Of a stretch of DNA of 34,251 nt, positions 1 to 8,775 are shown in pieces. The position numbers were made by a program, and so were the translations under genes. Below the pieces are notes generated by a model, which worked only from the letters and a program-made list of their open reading frames with translations, had not been told where the DNA came from and ran no database searches. This DNA is from Roseburia sp. CAG:10041_57 (lineage in GTDB: Bacteria; Bacillota; Clostridia; Lachnospirales; Lachnospiraceae), in the NCBI GenBank assembly GCA_001916965.1, contig MNTL01000073.1:1-34251 (forward strand), given 5' to 3'. Each line of letters begins with the position of its first letter. Position 1 is the first letter of the stretch.

Positions 1-98
1 ATATGGCGAAGTAACCACAATAAGCAGATAACAAGTAAACTTGTTATCCAGATAAGCATCGAAGATGCGGTTTTGCGCATGGGGTTCTGAATAGTTAC
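1..98 (-). mobile_element. MITE-like hairpin repeat, copy A (cut by window edge)
   Basis: This stretch is the reverse complement of the first part of the element at 24361-24525 and ends with the same terminal sequence (GGTTCTGAATAGTTAC). About 90% of the visible bases match. Two hairpins are visible: a 10-bp stem at 27-48 (GATAACAAGT type) and a 5-bp stem at 56-68 (GCATC, loop GAA, GATGC). The other end of the element lies outside the window, so its target duplication cannot be checked. No coding potential is seen. It sits just upstream of the murE promoter. Confidence 0.8.
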
Positions 99-126
99 GT
101 CATATACGGACATATCAGCGCAATAC

Positions 127-155
127 TTGAAAATCAACAGGGTATATGGTATTCT
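127..155 (+). promoter_or_regulatory. Predicted sigma-A promoter of the murE operon
   Basis: A -35 box TTGAAA (127-132) and a -10 box TATTCT (150-155) are separated by exactly 17 bases, giving a transcription start near 162. The -35 box begins at a TTG that could be mistaken for an upstream murE start codon. Confidence 0.55.
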
Positions 156-207
156 TAAAACTAAGGTTGACAGCGTGATTATGCTGTATGGAAATGAGGT
201 AATCCAT

Positions 208-1680
208 ATGAAATGTAAGGATTTATTAAAGAATTTAGAATACGAATGTGTCAGAGGCAGTGTGGATGTTGAGGTGACAGAGGTTGTAAATGACTCTCGT
301 AAGGTCACAGCAGGCTGCCTTTTCTTGTGTATTGTGGGAGCTAATTTTGATGGGCATGATGCAGCGCCGGGGGCTGTGGAAGTAGGAGCGAAGGTTCTGG
401 TAGTCAGTAAAGACATAGACCTGCCGGCAGATGCAGATGTGACTGTAATCAAGGTAGCAGATACCCGTTATGCCATGGCATTTATATCTGCTGCATATTT
501 TGGCAATCCGGCAGATGATATGAAGATCATCGGGGTGACAGGAACTAAGGGCAAGACAACTACGACTTATATTGTAAAGTCTATTCTGGAGAATGCAGGC
601 CATAAGGTAGGGTTAGTAGGTACGATTGAGGCAATTATCGGTGATAAAGTGATTCCTGCTGATAATACAACACCGGAATCTTTTACATTGCAGAGATATT
701 TTAAGGAAATGAAGGAAGCTGGCTGTGATACGGTAGTTATGGAGGTTTCTTCACAGGGGCTGATGATGCACAGAACACAGGGCTTTATCTTTGATTACGG
801 TATTTTTACCAATATTGAGCCGGATCATATCGGACCGAATGAACATGCATCTTTTGAAGAATATATGGCATGCAAGGGAATGTTGTTCAAGCAGTGCCGT
901 GTAGGCATCGTGAACTGTGATGATCCACATTGGCAGACTGTAACGCAGGGGCATACCTGCCAGCTGGAGACTTATGGCTTCAGTGAGCAGGCGGATCTGA
1001 GAGCTTCTGACCTGAAGCTTGTGACAGGCGCCGGTTATCTTGGGATTGATTTCAAGGTGTCAGGTTTATTGAATATGGAAGTCCTGACAGATTTACCCGG
1101 TAAATTCAGCGCATACAATGCATTGACCGCCATTGCTATATGCAGACATTTCGGCGTACATCCAGAGGATATCAAGAAGGCTTTGGCAGGTGCGAAGGTA
1201 AAGGGCAGAATCGAAATGGTGAAGGTGTCAGACCAGTTCACTCTGATGATTGATTATGCACACAATGCCATGGCACTGGAGAGTCTGCTGACAACACTTC
1301 GTGAGTATCATCCGCATCGTCTTGTGTGTCTGTTTGGCTGCGGTGGCAACCGTTCCAAGCTTCGCCGCTACGAGATGGGTGAAGTGAGTGGCAAGCTGGC
1401 TGACTTGACGATTATTACATCGGATAATCCACGATTTGAGGAACCACAGGATATCATTGATGACATTAAGATCGGTATGGCTAAGACAGATGGCAAGTAT
1501 GTTGAGATCTGTGACCGTAAGGAAGCAATTAAGTATGCGATTACCCATGGAGAGCCGGGAGATATTGTGATTCTGGCAGGTAAGGGACATGAAGATTATC
1601 AGGAGATCAAGGGCGTGAAGCATCCTATGGATGAACGCGTATTGATTCAGGAGGTCATGGAAGAACTGAGGACGAAATGA
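208..1680 (+). CDS. murE: UDP-N-acetylmuramoyl-tripeptide synthetase MurE (meso-DAP type)
   Basis: Cytoplasmic Mur ligase that adds the third stem-peptide residue to UDP-MurNAc-L-Ala-D-Glu during peptidoglycan synthesis. The 490-residue product has the usual three-domain length. Visible motifs are the ATP-binding loop GVTGTKGKT (about 109-117), TTPES (about 154-158), a lysine near 223 in the position of the carbamylated Lys, and DNPR at 406-409. DNPR is the signature of meso-diaminopimelate-adding enzymes; lysine-adding enzymes differ here. The start is set at ATG 208 because GAGGT lies 7 bases upstream. An in-frame TTG at 127 lies inside the predicted -35 box and is rejected. The stop overlaps the priA start (ATGA), so the two are translationally coupled. 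It opens a seven-gene operon. Confidence 0.95.
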   Translation: MKCKDLLKNLEYECVRGSVDVEVTEVVNDSRKVTAGCLFLCIVGANFDGHDAAPGAVEVGAKVLVVSKDIDLPADADVTVIKVADTRYAMAFISAAYFGNPADDMKIIGVTGTKGKTTTTYIVKSILENAGHKVGLVGTIEAIIGDKVIPADNTTPESFTLQRYFKEMKEAGCDTVVMEVSSQGLMMHRTQGFIFDYGIFTNIEPDHIGPNEHASFEEYMACKGMLFKQCRVGIVNCDDPHWQTVTQGHTCQLETYGFSEQADLRASDLKLVTGAGYLGIDFKVSGLLNMEVLTDLPGKFSAYNALTAIAICRHFGVHPEDIKKALAGAKVKGRIEMVKVSDQFTLMIDYAHNAMALESLLTTLREYHPHRLVCLFGCGGNRSKLRRYEMGEVSGKLADLTIITSDNPRFEEPQDIIDDIKIGMAKTDGKYVEICDRKEAIKYAITHGEPGDIVILAGKGHEDYQEIKGVKHPMDERVLIQEVMEELRTK

Positions 1681-3920
1681 CAGGCAGATTTGCTAATATT
1701 ATTGTAGATATATCCCATGAAAAGGTAGACCGTCCTTTTCAATATCTTATCCCACCGCAGCTTCAGGGAATACTGGAGGTGGGAATGTCGGTGATGATTC
1801 CTTTTGGTAGGGGCAATAAACTGATCAGGGGATATGTCATTGAATTGACTGACCAGGCAGAGTATGATGTCTCCAGACTGAAGGCTGTGGACAGTATTGT
1901 AGAGGGCGGTGTCAGTGCACAGGCAGACTCTATCAGACTGGCGTACTGGTTGAAGGAACATTATGGCTCGACCATGATTGCAGCGCTCAAGACGGTACTT
2001 CCTGTAAAGAAGAAAATGAAGCAGGTCGTGAAGAAGACGATTCACTGTAAGGTGGATTCCGAGACCGCATATCGTCACAGTGTGATCTTTGAAGCAAAGC
2101 ATCAGACAGCAAAATGCAGGCTGATGCGGGAGCTGTCACAGACTTCACAGCTTCCCTATACACTGGTGACAGGGAAGCTTAACATTGCGGCAGCTACCAT
2201 ACGTTCACTGGCTGATGCCGGTCTGATAGAAGTAACTGAGGAAAATGTATACAGGAAGCCAGTCTTGAAATCAGACCTGTCAGGAAAAGACGGAACGGCA
2301 AAGCAGCTTTCGGCAGAACAGCAGGCGGTTGTGGATGCCATTTCACAGGATTACAGCCTGGGAATCAGCCAGACTTATCTGCTTCGGGGAATTACCGGAA
2401 GTGGTAAGACGGAAGTGTATATGGCATTGATTGAGAGGATGATTGCCAGTGGTAAACAGGCAATTGTTCTGATTCCGGAGATTGCTTTGACATATCAGAC
2501 ACTGCTCCGTTTTTATCTGAGGTTTGGAGACAGGGTATCTGTGATGAATTCCAGATTGTCTCCGGGAGAACGTTCGGACCAGTATGAACGGGCTGCCAAG
2601 GGTGAGATAGATATTATGATAGGACCGCGTTCCGCATTATTTACACCTTTTGAAAGGTTGGGGCTTGTAATCATAGATGAGGAACATGAGTCCAGCTACA
2701 AGAGTGAGACGATGCCTAAGTTTCATGCCAGAGAGGTGGCGCAGGAGCTGTGCAGGATGAAACATGCCAGTCTGCTTCTGGGTTCTGCCACTCCTTCGCT
2801 GGAATCCTATTATAGAGCCAGACAGGGGGAGATACCGCTGTTCACCCTGAACAGCAGATTGACAGGTGGAGAGCTTCCCAAGGTCTATGTAGAAGACCTG
2901 AGAGAAGAGTTAAAAAGCGGCAACCGCTCCATATTCAGCAGGAAACTTCAACAATTACTGGAGGACAGACTGGCGAAGGGACAGCAGAGTATATTGTTTC
3001 TCAATCGCAGGGGCTATGCAGGATTTGTAAGCTGTAGAGCCTGCGGTCATGTCATGAAGTGTCCACACTGTGATGTATCTCTTTCAGAGCATAGAAATGG
3101 CAGGCTGGTATGTCATTATTGTGGTTATGAGACACCACAGGTCACTAGATGTCCGCAGTGCGGTTCGAAATACATCCTGGGCTTTCGTGCAGGAACCCAG
3201 CAGATTGAAGAGGTGCTGCACAAGATGTATCCCCAGGCAAGGGTACTGCGAATGGATGCGGACACTACGAAAACAAAAGACAGCTATGAGGATATTTTAT
3301 CCCGTTTCGCAAATGAAGAGGCGGACATTCTGGTAGGAACACAGATGATTGTTAAGGGACATGACTTCCCCAAGGTGACACTGGTAGGCATTCTGGCAGC
3401 AGATATGTCATTGCATACAGGTGATTACCGCGCATCTGAGCGTACTTTCCAGCTATTGACGCAGGCTGCGGGGCGTGCAGGCAGAGGCAGTCTTGCAGGG
3501 GAAGTTGTGATTCAGACTTACCAGCCGGATCATTATGCGGTAGTACATGCAGCCGCACAGGATTATGAAGGCTTTTATGAAGAAGAGATAGCATACCGTG
3601 ATCTGATGATGTATCCTCCGGTGGCTAACATGCTGGCGGTTCTGATACTTTCAGATGATGAAATGACAGGCGTGTCACATTCCATGGAGCTTGCAGATCT
3701 GGTGAAGAAGCATTTTGAAGGCAGGAGAGTGCAGGTGATTGGTCCTGCCAGTGCGGCGATAGGTAAGATTCAGGATATTTACCGTAATATTTTCTATATA
3801 AAACACAGAGACTATGAGGTATTGGTCGAGGCGAAGGATGCCATGGAGGCATATATAGCTCGAAAGGAATGGAACACAGATACCGTTCAATTTGATTTTA
3901 ATCCCATGAATGGATATTAA
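1677..3920 (+). CDS. priA: Primosomal replication restart helicase PriA
   Basis: Superfamily 2 DNA helicase that reloads the replisome at stalled forks. The 747-residue protein shows an N-terminal DNA-binding region, Walker A in GITGSGKTE (about 238-246), a DEEH Walker B box near 335, helicase C motifs including QAAGRAGRG, and a zinc-binding insertion at about 453-493. That insertion has paired cysteines (CRACG, CPHC, CHYCG, CPQCG), the normal eight for PriA. All motifs expected for an active enzyme are present. It overlaps murE by four bases and is followed after 23 bases by def. The priA-def-fmt order is conserved in many Firmicutes. Confidence 0.96.
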   Translation: MTGRFANIIVDISHEKVDRPFQYLIPPQLQGILEVGMSVMIPFGRGNKLIRGYVIELTDQAEYDVSRLKAVDSIVEGGVSAQADSIRLAYWLKEHYGSTMIAALKTVLPVKKKMKQVVKKTIHCKVDSETAYRHSVIFEAKHQTAKCRLMRELSQTSQLPYTLVTGKLNIAAATIRSLADAGLIEVTEENVYRKPVLKSDLSGKDGTAKQLSAEQQAVVDAISQDYSLGISQTYLLRGITGSGKTEVYMALIERMIASGKQAIVLIPEIALTYQTLLRFYLRFGDRVSVMNSRLSPGERSDQYERAAKGEIDIMIGPRSALFTPFERLGLVIIDEEHESSYKSETMPKFHAREVAQELCRMKHASLLLGSATPSLESYYRARQGEIPLFTLNSRLTGGELPKVYVEDLREELKSGNRSIFSRKLQQLLEDRLAKGQQSILFLNRRGYAGFVSCRACGHVMKCPHCDVSLSEHRNGRLVCHYCGYETPQVTRCPQCGSKYILGFRAGTQQIEEVLHKMYPQARVLRMDADTTKTKDSYEDILSRFANEEADILVGTQMIVKGHDFPKVTLVGILAADMSLHTGDYRASERTFQLLTQAAGRAGRGSLAGEVVIQTYQPDHYAVVHAAAQDYEGFYEEEIAYRDLMMYPPVANMLAVLILSDDEMTGVSHSMELADLVKKHFEGRRVQVIGPASAAIGKIQDIYRNIFYIKHRDYEVLVEAKDAMEAYIARKEWNTDTVQFDFNPMNGY

Positions 3921-3943
3921 ATACAGAAAGGTGAGAAGAAGAA

Positions 3944-4426
3944 ATGGCAATTAGAACAATCAGACAGATAGGGGACCCGGTATTAAATAAGGTATCAAAA
4001 GAAGTAAAGGAAATCACTCCAAGAATACAGGAGTTAATTGATGACATGTTTGAGACCATGTATGATGCGTGCGGTGTAGGACTTGCAGCCCCTCAGGTGG
4101 GAATCCTGAAACGTATTGTAGTCATTGACACAACAGGAGAAGATCCGATTCTTCTGATCAACCCACGTATTGTTGAGACAAGTGGAGAACAGACAGGCAA
4201 TGAAGGCTGTCTTAGTGTAGCTGGCAAGACAGGAGTGGTTACAAGACCCAACCATGTAAAAGTAATTGCACAGGACGAGAACCTGGAGACTTTTGAAATA
4301 GAAGGGGACGAACTTCTGGCAAGGGCATTTTGTCATGAGATTGATCATCTTGACGGACATTTATATGTGGAGAAGGTAGAAGGCGAATTGATGGATAATG
4401 CCGATTTGGAAGAAGAGGAGGAATAA
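3944..4426 (+). CDS. def: Peptide deformylase
   Basis: Metalloenzyme that removes the N-formyl group from nascent proteins. The 160-residue protein carries the three diagnostic motifs: GVGLAAPQVG (44-53), EGCLS with the metal-ligand Cys89, and HEIDH with His131, catalytic Glu132 and His135. The tail is acidic, ending in a run of glutamates. AAAGGTGAG lies a short distance before the ATG. The stop is two bases from the fmt start, so formylation and deformylation genes are cotranscribed, and the purine-rich acidic tail codons also supply the fmt ribosome binding site. Confidence 0.96.
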   Translation: MAIRTIRQIGDPVLNKVSKEVKEITPRIQELIDDMFETMYDACGVGLAAPQVGILKRIVVIDTTGEDPILLINPRIVETSGEQTGNEGCLSVAGKTGVVTRPNHVKVIAQDENLETFEIEGDELLARAFCHEIDHLDGHLYVEKVEGELMDNADLEEEEE

Positions 4427-4428
4427 TC

Positions 4429-5364
4429 TTGAGAATCGTATTTATGGGAACTCCTGACTTCTCAGTAGGTGCCCTTGAGGCATTGATAGAAGCAGGACAT
4501 GAGATTGCAGCAGTAGTGACACAGCCGGATAAGCCCAAGGGAAGAAGCGGACAGATGCAGTTTCCACCTGTGAAGGAATGCGCTCTGAAGCATGATCTTA
4601 CTGTATGGCAACCCCAGAAGATCAAGACGCCTGAATGGGTAGAGAGATTAAGAGAACTGAATGCAGATGTTTTCATAGTAGCAGCTTTTGGGCAGATATT
4701 ATCCAAAGAGATTCTGGATATGCCAAAGTATGGCTGTGTGAATATCCATGCGTCACTTTTGCCAAAATACAGGGGAGCAGCCCCAATCAACTGGGCAATC
4801 ATCAATGGAGAGAAAGAGACTGGCGTAACGATCATGCAGATGAATGAGGGCGTTGATACAGGAGATATGCTGACACATGTAGTAGTGCCTATAGCACCGA
4901 AGGAAACTGCTGAGACCTTGTTTGACAAGCTGGCAGAGGCAGGAGCGAAGCTGATTGTTGAGACCTTGCCTAAGCTGGAAGCAGGTGAGCTTACACCTGT
5001 TCCACAGGATGAGAGTCAGGCAACTCATGTGAAAATGATGGGCAAGTCTCTTGGCAGAATAGACTGGAGTAAGGATGCCGTTACGATAGAGAGACTGGTG
5101 AGAGGCCTGAATTCATGGCCGAGCGCATATACTTATTTTCAGGAAAAAAGCGTGAAAATCTGGGATTGTGATGTAGTAGAGAATGATACTACAGAAGTTC
5201 CCGGAACGATCATTGCAGTTGCAAAGGATTCCTTTGATGTAGCAACAGGCAAAGGTGCTTTGCGGATTCGGGAACTGCAATTAGAAGGTAAGAAGAGAAT
5301 GGACACCAGAACATTTCTTCTTGGTAATCAGTGGAAAGCCGGTATGAAGTTCGGACAGGCTTAG
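4429..5364 (+). CDS. fmt: Methionyl-tRNA formyltransferase
   Basis: Transfers the formyl group from 10-formyl-THF to initiator Met-tRNA. The 311-residue protein has the N-terminal Rossmann formyltransferase domain with the catalytic triad Asn105, His107 (in NIHASLLP) and Asp143 (GVDTGD), then the C-terminal tRNA-binding barrel. The start is TTG at 4429. GAGGAGG just upstream lies inside the end of def, and reading from TTG gives the canonical MRIVFMGTPDFS beginning. It pairs functionally with def immediately upstream. Confidence 0.96.
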   Translation: MRIVFMGTPDFSVGALEALIEAGHEIAAVVTQPDKPKGRSGQMQFPPVKECALKHDLTVWQPQKIKTPEWVERLRELNADVFIVAAFGQILSKEILDMPKYGCVNIHASLLPKYRGAAPINWAIINGEKETGVTIMQMNEGVDTGDMLTHVVVPIAPKETAETLFDKLAEAGAKLIVETLPKLEAGELTPVPQDESQATHVKMMGKSLGRIDWSKDAVTIERLVRGLNSWPSAYTYFQEKSVKIWDCDVVENDTTEVPGTIIAVAKDSFDVATGKGALRIRELQLEGKKRMDTRTFLLGNQWKAGMKFGQA

Positions 5365-5382
5365 TAAAAGGAGGTATAGATT

Positions 5383-6090
5383 ATGCCATATGGATATTAT
5401 TATTTTGATCCCACATATGTTTTAGTATTGATTGGTGCGCTTTTGTCAATCTGGGCGTCTTCCAGAGTACAGTCTACATTTCGCAAGTATGCCCGGGTCA
5501 GAAGCATGTCGGGTATGACAGGTGCACAGGTTGCAGAGCTGATCCTGAAGAATAAGGGCTATTATGATGTGCGTGTAGCGCGTGTAAAAGGCGAGCTGAC
5601 AGATCATTATGATCCAAGGACCAAAGTTGTGAAGCTCTCAGACAGTGTGTATGATTCTACTTCTGTAGCAGCTCTTGGCGTAGCGGCACATGAATGTGGA
5701 CATGTGATCCAGCATCATGAAGAATATCTGCCTCTTCGTTTGAGAACACTTCTTGTTCCGGCAGCGAACTTTGGCTCCAAAGCAGGTATTCCCATTATCC
5801 TGTTAGGTATTTTATTTGGATATAATTATGTGCTGGTACAGATTGGTATCTGGGTATTTGCACTGGCAGTTCTGTTCCAGCTTGTAACATTACCTGTAGA
5901 GTTCAATGCATCCAGCAGGGCATTGGTATGTCTGGAACAGTATGGGATTCTGGCAAGTAATGAGAAAGAGCAGAGCGCTAAGGTACTTCGTGCAGCAGCG
6001 CTTACTTATGTGGCAGCAGCGGCAGCTTCTATTTTACAGTTGTTAAGATTGATCATGCTTTTTGGCGGCGGTAGAAGGAGAGATGATTAG
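5383..6090 (+). CDS. Membrane zinc metallopeptidase, YugP family
   Basis: A 235-residue integral membrane protein of the Zn_peptidase_2 (YugP-like) family. It has an N-terminal hydrophobic segment, the zinc motif HECGH at 103-107 inside AAHECGHVIQHHE, a central hydrophobic hairpin (about 130-165), the probable third zinc ligand in PVEFNASSRAL, and a C-terminal alanine/leucine-rich membrane segment. Substrate is unknown for the family. GGAGG precedes the ATG by 9 bases. It lies between fmt and rsmB, a common place for this family in Clostridia. Its stop shares one base with the rsmB start. Confidence 0.88.
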   Translation: MPYGYYYFDPTYVLVLIGALLSIWASSRVQSTFRKYARVRSMSGMTGAQVAELILKNKGYYDVRVARVKGELTDHYDPRTKVVKLSDSVYDSTSVAALGVAAHECGHVIQHHEEYLPLRLRTLLVPAANFGSKAGIPIILLGILFGYNYVLVQIGIWVFALAVLFQLVTLPVEFNASSRALVCLEQYGILASNEKEQSAKVLRAAALTYVAAAAASILQLLRLIMLFGGGRRRDD

Positions 6091-7472
6091 TGCAGCAGGA
6101 GAAGAATATCCGCCAGCTGGTTCTGGAGATGCTGCTGGCGGTTACGAAAAAAGAAGGCGGAGAATACAGTCATAAAGTAATCAGAGATGTACAGAATAAG
6201 TATAATTATCTATCAACTCAGGAAAAGGCGTTCATGAAACGCCTTTTTGAGGGTACACTGGAGAGAATGATCGAGCTGGATTATTGCATTGACTGCTATT
6301 CCAAAGTAAAGGTAAACAAGATGAAACCGGTCATCCGCAATATCATGCGCATGGGTGTGTACCAGATTCTTTATATGGACTCTGTACCGGACTCGGCAGC
6401 CTGCAATGAATCTGTGAAGCTGGCACAGGCAAAAGGCTTTGCCACATTGAAAGGGTTCGTGAACGGCGTATTGAGAACCATCGCCAGGAATAAGGATGCG
6501 ATTCCTTACCCGGATGAGAAGAAAGACTATAGAAAATATCTTTCTGTAACTTATTCCATGCCGGAGTGGATAGTAGATCTGTGGATTGGGCAATTCGGTC
6601 AGGAGACTACGACTGCAATGTTACAGGGGCTTTTACAGGAAAGACCTGTTACAATCAGAATGAGGACAGAGGATGAGAAGGCAGTAGAAGCCTTGCTCGC
6701 AGATCTGGAGAAGCAGGGTGGTACGTTAAGAAGGCATCCTTATCTTCCTTATGCCTATGTCATTGGAAAAACCGATGATCTGACACAGCTGTCAGGATTT
6801 GAAGAGGGTGCCTTTGTCATTCAGGATATCAGCTCTATGCTTGCTGTAGAGGCACTGGGATTGCCAAAGATGGACAATCAGGGCACGTTGAAGATATTGG
6901 ATATCTGTGCAGCGCCCGGCGGTAAGAGCATGCTTGCTGCGGATATTTTAAATCACGCAGGTATTGATTATATGCTGGAAGCAAGGGATATTTCAGAATA
7001 TAAAGTGGAATTGATGCAGGAGAATTTCAACAGATGCCATCTGAATAAAGCCAAAGCTGTGGCATGGGATGCGCTGGAGCCAGATGAGAGATGGCTTGGG
7101 CAGGCTGATGTAGTGATTGCAGATATTCCATGTTCAGGTCTGGGTGTTATCGGCAGAAAACGGGATATTAAATATAAGATGACACCACAGGCAGTACAGG
7201 ATATTGTAGAATTACAGGAGAAAATACTCAAGGTAGCAGCTTCTTATGTGAAGAAGGGCGGTAAGCTTCTTTTCAGTACCTGTACAGTCAACAAGGACGA
7301 GAATGAAGCCCATGTAAAATGGATACAGGACACACTAAAAATGACACCTGTGTCATTAAATGGGACGTTGCCCGGACTGGTACATTCCCCGACAACACAG
7401 CAGGGATTTGTACAGCTTATACCGGGTATGCAGGACACAGATGGATTTTTCATCAGTGTATTTGAGAAATAG
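6090..7472 (+). CDS. rsmB: 16S rRNA (cytosine-967-C5)-methyltransferase RsmB
   Basis: A 460-residue protein with an N-terminal NusB-like helical RNA-binding domain (about 1-150) followed by a Rossmann methyltransferase domain. Motifs include AAPGGKS for SAM binding, ADIPCSGLGVIGRK with the PC motif cysteine, and STCTVNKDEN with the catalytic cysteine. The start is GTG at 6090, whose G is the last base of the preceding stop codon. GAAGGAGAGA upstream supports it. It modifies 16S rRNA and is grouped here with another RNA methyltransferase, rlmN. Confidence 0.93.
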   Translation: MQQEKNIRQLVLEMLLAVTKKEGGEYSHKVIRDVQNKYNYLSTQEKAFMKRLFEGTLERMIELDYCIDCYSKVKVNKMKPVIRNIMRMGVYQILYMDSVPDSAACNESVKLAQAKGFATLKGFVNGVLRTIARNKDAIPYPDEKKDYRKYLSVTYSMPEWIVDLWIGQFGQETTTAMLQGLLQERPVTIRMRTEDEKAVEALLADLEKQGGTLRRHPYLPYAYVIGKTDDLTQLSGFEEGAFVIQDISSMLAVEALGLPKMDNQGTLKILDICAAPGGKSMLAADILNHAGIDYMLEARDISEYKVELMQENFNRCHLNKAKAVAWDALEPDERWLGQADVVIADIPCSGLGVIGRKRDIKYKMTPQAVQDIVELQEKILKVAASYVKKGGKLLFSTCTVNKDENEAHVKWIQDTLKMTPVSLNGTLPGLVHSPTTQQGFVQLIPGMQDTDGFFISVFEK

Positions 7473-7489
7473 AAAGATATGGAGAATAA

Positions 7490-8521
7490 ATGAAAGACAT
7501 TAAATCATTGACCTTATCACAGTTAAAGGAAGAAATGGCAGCACTGGGTGAGAAGCCTTTTCGTGCAAAACAGCTCTATGAGTGGATGCATGTGAAGCTT
7601 GCAAGAGACTATGGGGAAATGACCAATATCCCAAAGAGCCTGATTGCCAAGTGCAGGGAGAACTATACATACACCTCTCTGAAAGAAGTAACCGTACAGA
7701 CCTCAGCCATTGATGGGACGAAGAAGTTCCTTTTTGAGCTGGCAGACGGTAATCTGGTGGAAAGTGTATGGATGCAGTATCATCATGGCAATTCAGTCTG
7801 TATTTCCTCTCAGGTAGGATGCCGCATGGGGTGCAGATTCTGTGCATCTACACTGGATGGACTCGAACGTTCCCTTCTTCCGGGAGAGATGCTGGATCAG
7901 ATCTATGCAATCTCAAGAAGCACCGGGGAGAGAGTATCCAATGTGGTTGTTATGGGAACCGGTGAGCCCATGGACAATTACGATAATCTGTTACAGTTTA
8001 TCAGGATGTTGTCAGATGAGAATGGACTCAATATCAGCCAGCGTAATATTACAGTATCTACCTGCGGTATTGTAGAAAATATGCGGCGGTTGGCAGATGA
8101 AGGATTGCAGATTACTTTGGCGCTGAGCCTTCATGGTTCCACACAGCAGAAACGTCAGGAGCTGATGCCGATTGCCAATAAATATGACATTCATGAGGTA
8201 ATAGATGCCTGCCGGTATTATTTTGATAAGACGGGCAGACGAGTGACCTTTGAATACAGTCTGGTAGGCGGTGTCAATGATACGGATGAGGATGCAGAGA
8301 ACCTGAGTAATCTGATTCAGGATATTAACTGTCATGTGAACCTGATTCCTGTCAATCCTATTAAAGAGCGTGATTATGTGGAATCAGAGCGCAGTGCTGT
8401 ACTCAATTTCCAGAATAAATTGACGAAGAGACACATCAATGCGACAGTCCGCAGGGAGATGGGAAGAGACATTGATGGTGCCTGTGGACAGCTGCGCAGG
8501 AGAAAAATGCATCAGGACTAG
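7490..8521 (+). CDS. rlmN: Dual-specificity 23S rRNA/tRNA adenine-C2 methyltransferase RlmN
   Basis: Radical SAM enzyme that makes m2A2503 in 23S rRNA and m2A37 in tRNAs. The 343-residue protein has the iron-sulfur motif CRMGCRFC (Cys111, Cys115, Cys118), GTGEPMDNYDN, the TVSTCGIV segment, and a conserved C-terminal GACGQLR cysteine used for the methyl-cysteine mechanism. Cfr resistance enzymes are close relatives. Length and the housekeeping operon context favour RlmN. GGAG lies 6 bases before ATG 7490. The stop TAG uses the TA at the boundary of the MITE-like element that follows. It is the last gene of the first operon. Confidence 0.94.
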   Translation: MKDIKSLTLSQLKEEMAALGEKPFRAKQLYEWMHVKLARDYGEMTNIPKSLIAKCRENYTYTSLKEVTVQTSAIDGTKKFLFELADGNLVESVWMQYHHGNSVCISSQVGCRMGCRFCASTLDGLERSLLPGEMLDQIYAISRSTGERVSNVVVMGTGEPMDNYDNLLQFIRMLSDENGLNISQRNITVSTCGIVENMRRLADEGLQITLALSLHGSTQQKRQELMPIANKYDIHEVIDACRYYFDKTGRRVTFEYSLVGGVNDTDEDAENLSNLIQDINCHVNLIPVNPIKERDYVESERSAVLNFQNKLTKRHINATVRREMGRDIDGACGQLRRRKMHQD

Positions 8522-8681
8522 TGTACTGTATCACTGACATTTCGCTAAATGACTTGTATAAGTTTTCATCTGCTGCGTTGTCGTCAATCGACGTAGCCAC
8601 CGCTACGCCTCATTCCTCCGCCTTGCAGACTGAAAATTTATCCGGCGTTATTTAGCTGAAAGTCAATGATACAGTACACTA
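8519..8681. mobile_element. MITE-like element with about 34-bp inverted ends and TA target
   Basis: The two ends form inverted repeats starting GTGTACTGTATCA. By eye 29 of 34 bases match (8520-8553 against 8647-8680). A TA dinucleotide is present at each boundary (8519-8520 and 8680-8681), as expected for Tc1/mariner or IS630-type mobilisation. The core (about 8572-8640) contains the imperfect inverted segments CGTAGCCACCGCTACG. No transposase is encoded. Precise removal would restore TAG plus CAGG, so the rlmN stop codon is the same with or without the insertion. Confidence 0.75.
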
Positions 8682-8687
8682 GCAGGC

Positions 8688-8716
8688 TTGCCCTTTGAAC
8701 GTTTCTGTGGTATTAT
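8688..8716 (+). promoter_or_regulatory. Predicted sigma-A promoter of stp-prkC-rsgA-rpe
   Basis: TTGCCC (8688-8693) and TATTAT (8711-8716) are 17 bases apart, just outside the MITE-like element. This would start transcription near 8723 and give a leader of about 50 bases before stp. Confidence 0.45.
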
Positions 8717-8775
8717 GTTAGCTTGTAAAATATCGGCTTATTCTTATTAGAGAAAAGGGATTGGAGGAGAACCCG

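Noticed and set aside
127..207. Upstream TTG start that would lengthen MurE by 27 residues
   Set aside because: The TTG is part of a good -35 box, there is no ribosome binding site, and ATG 208 has GAGGT at the right distance.
8761..8775. TTG 8761 as start of the phosphatase gene
   Set aside because: It overlaps the GGAGGAG site that serves TTG 8776, and the extra residues are not family-like.
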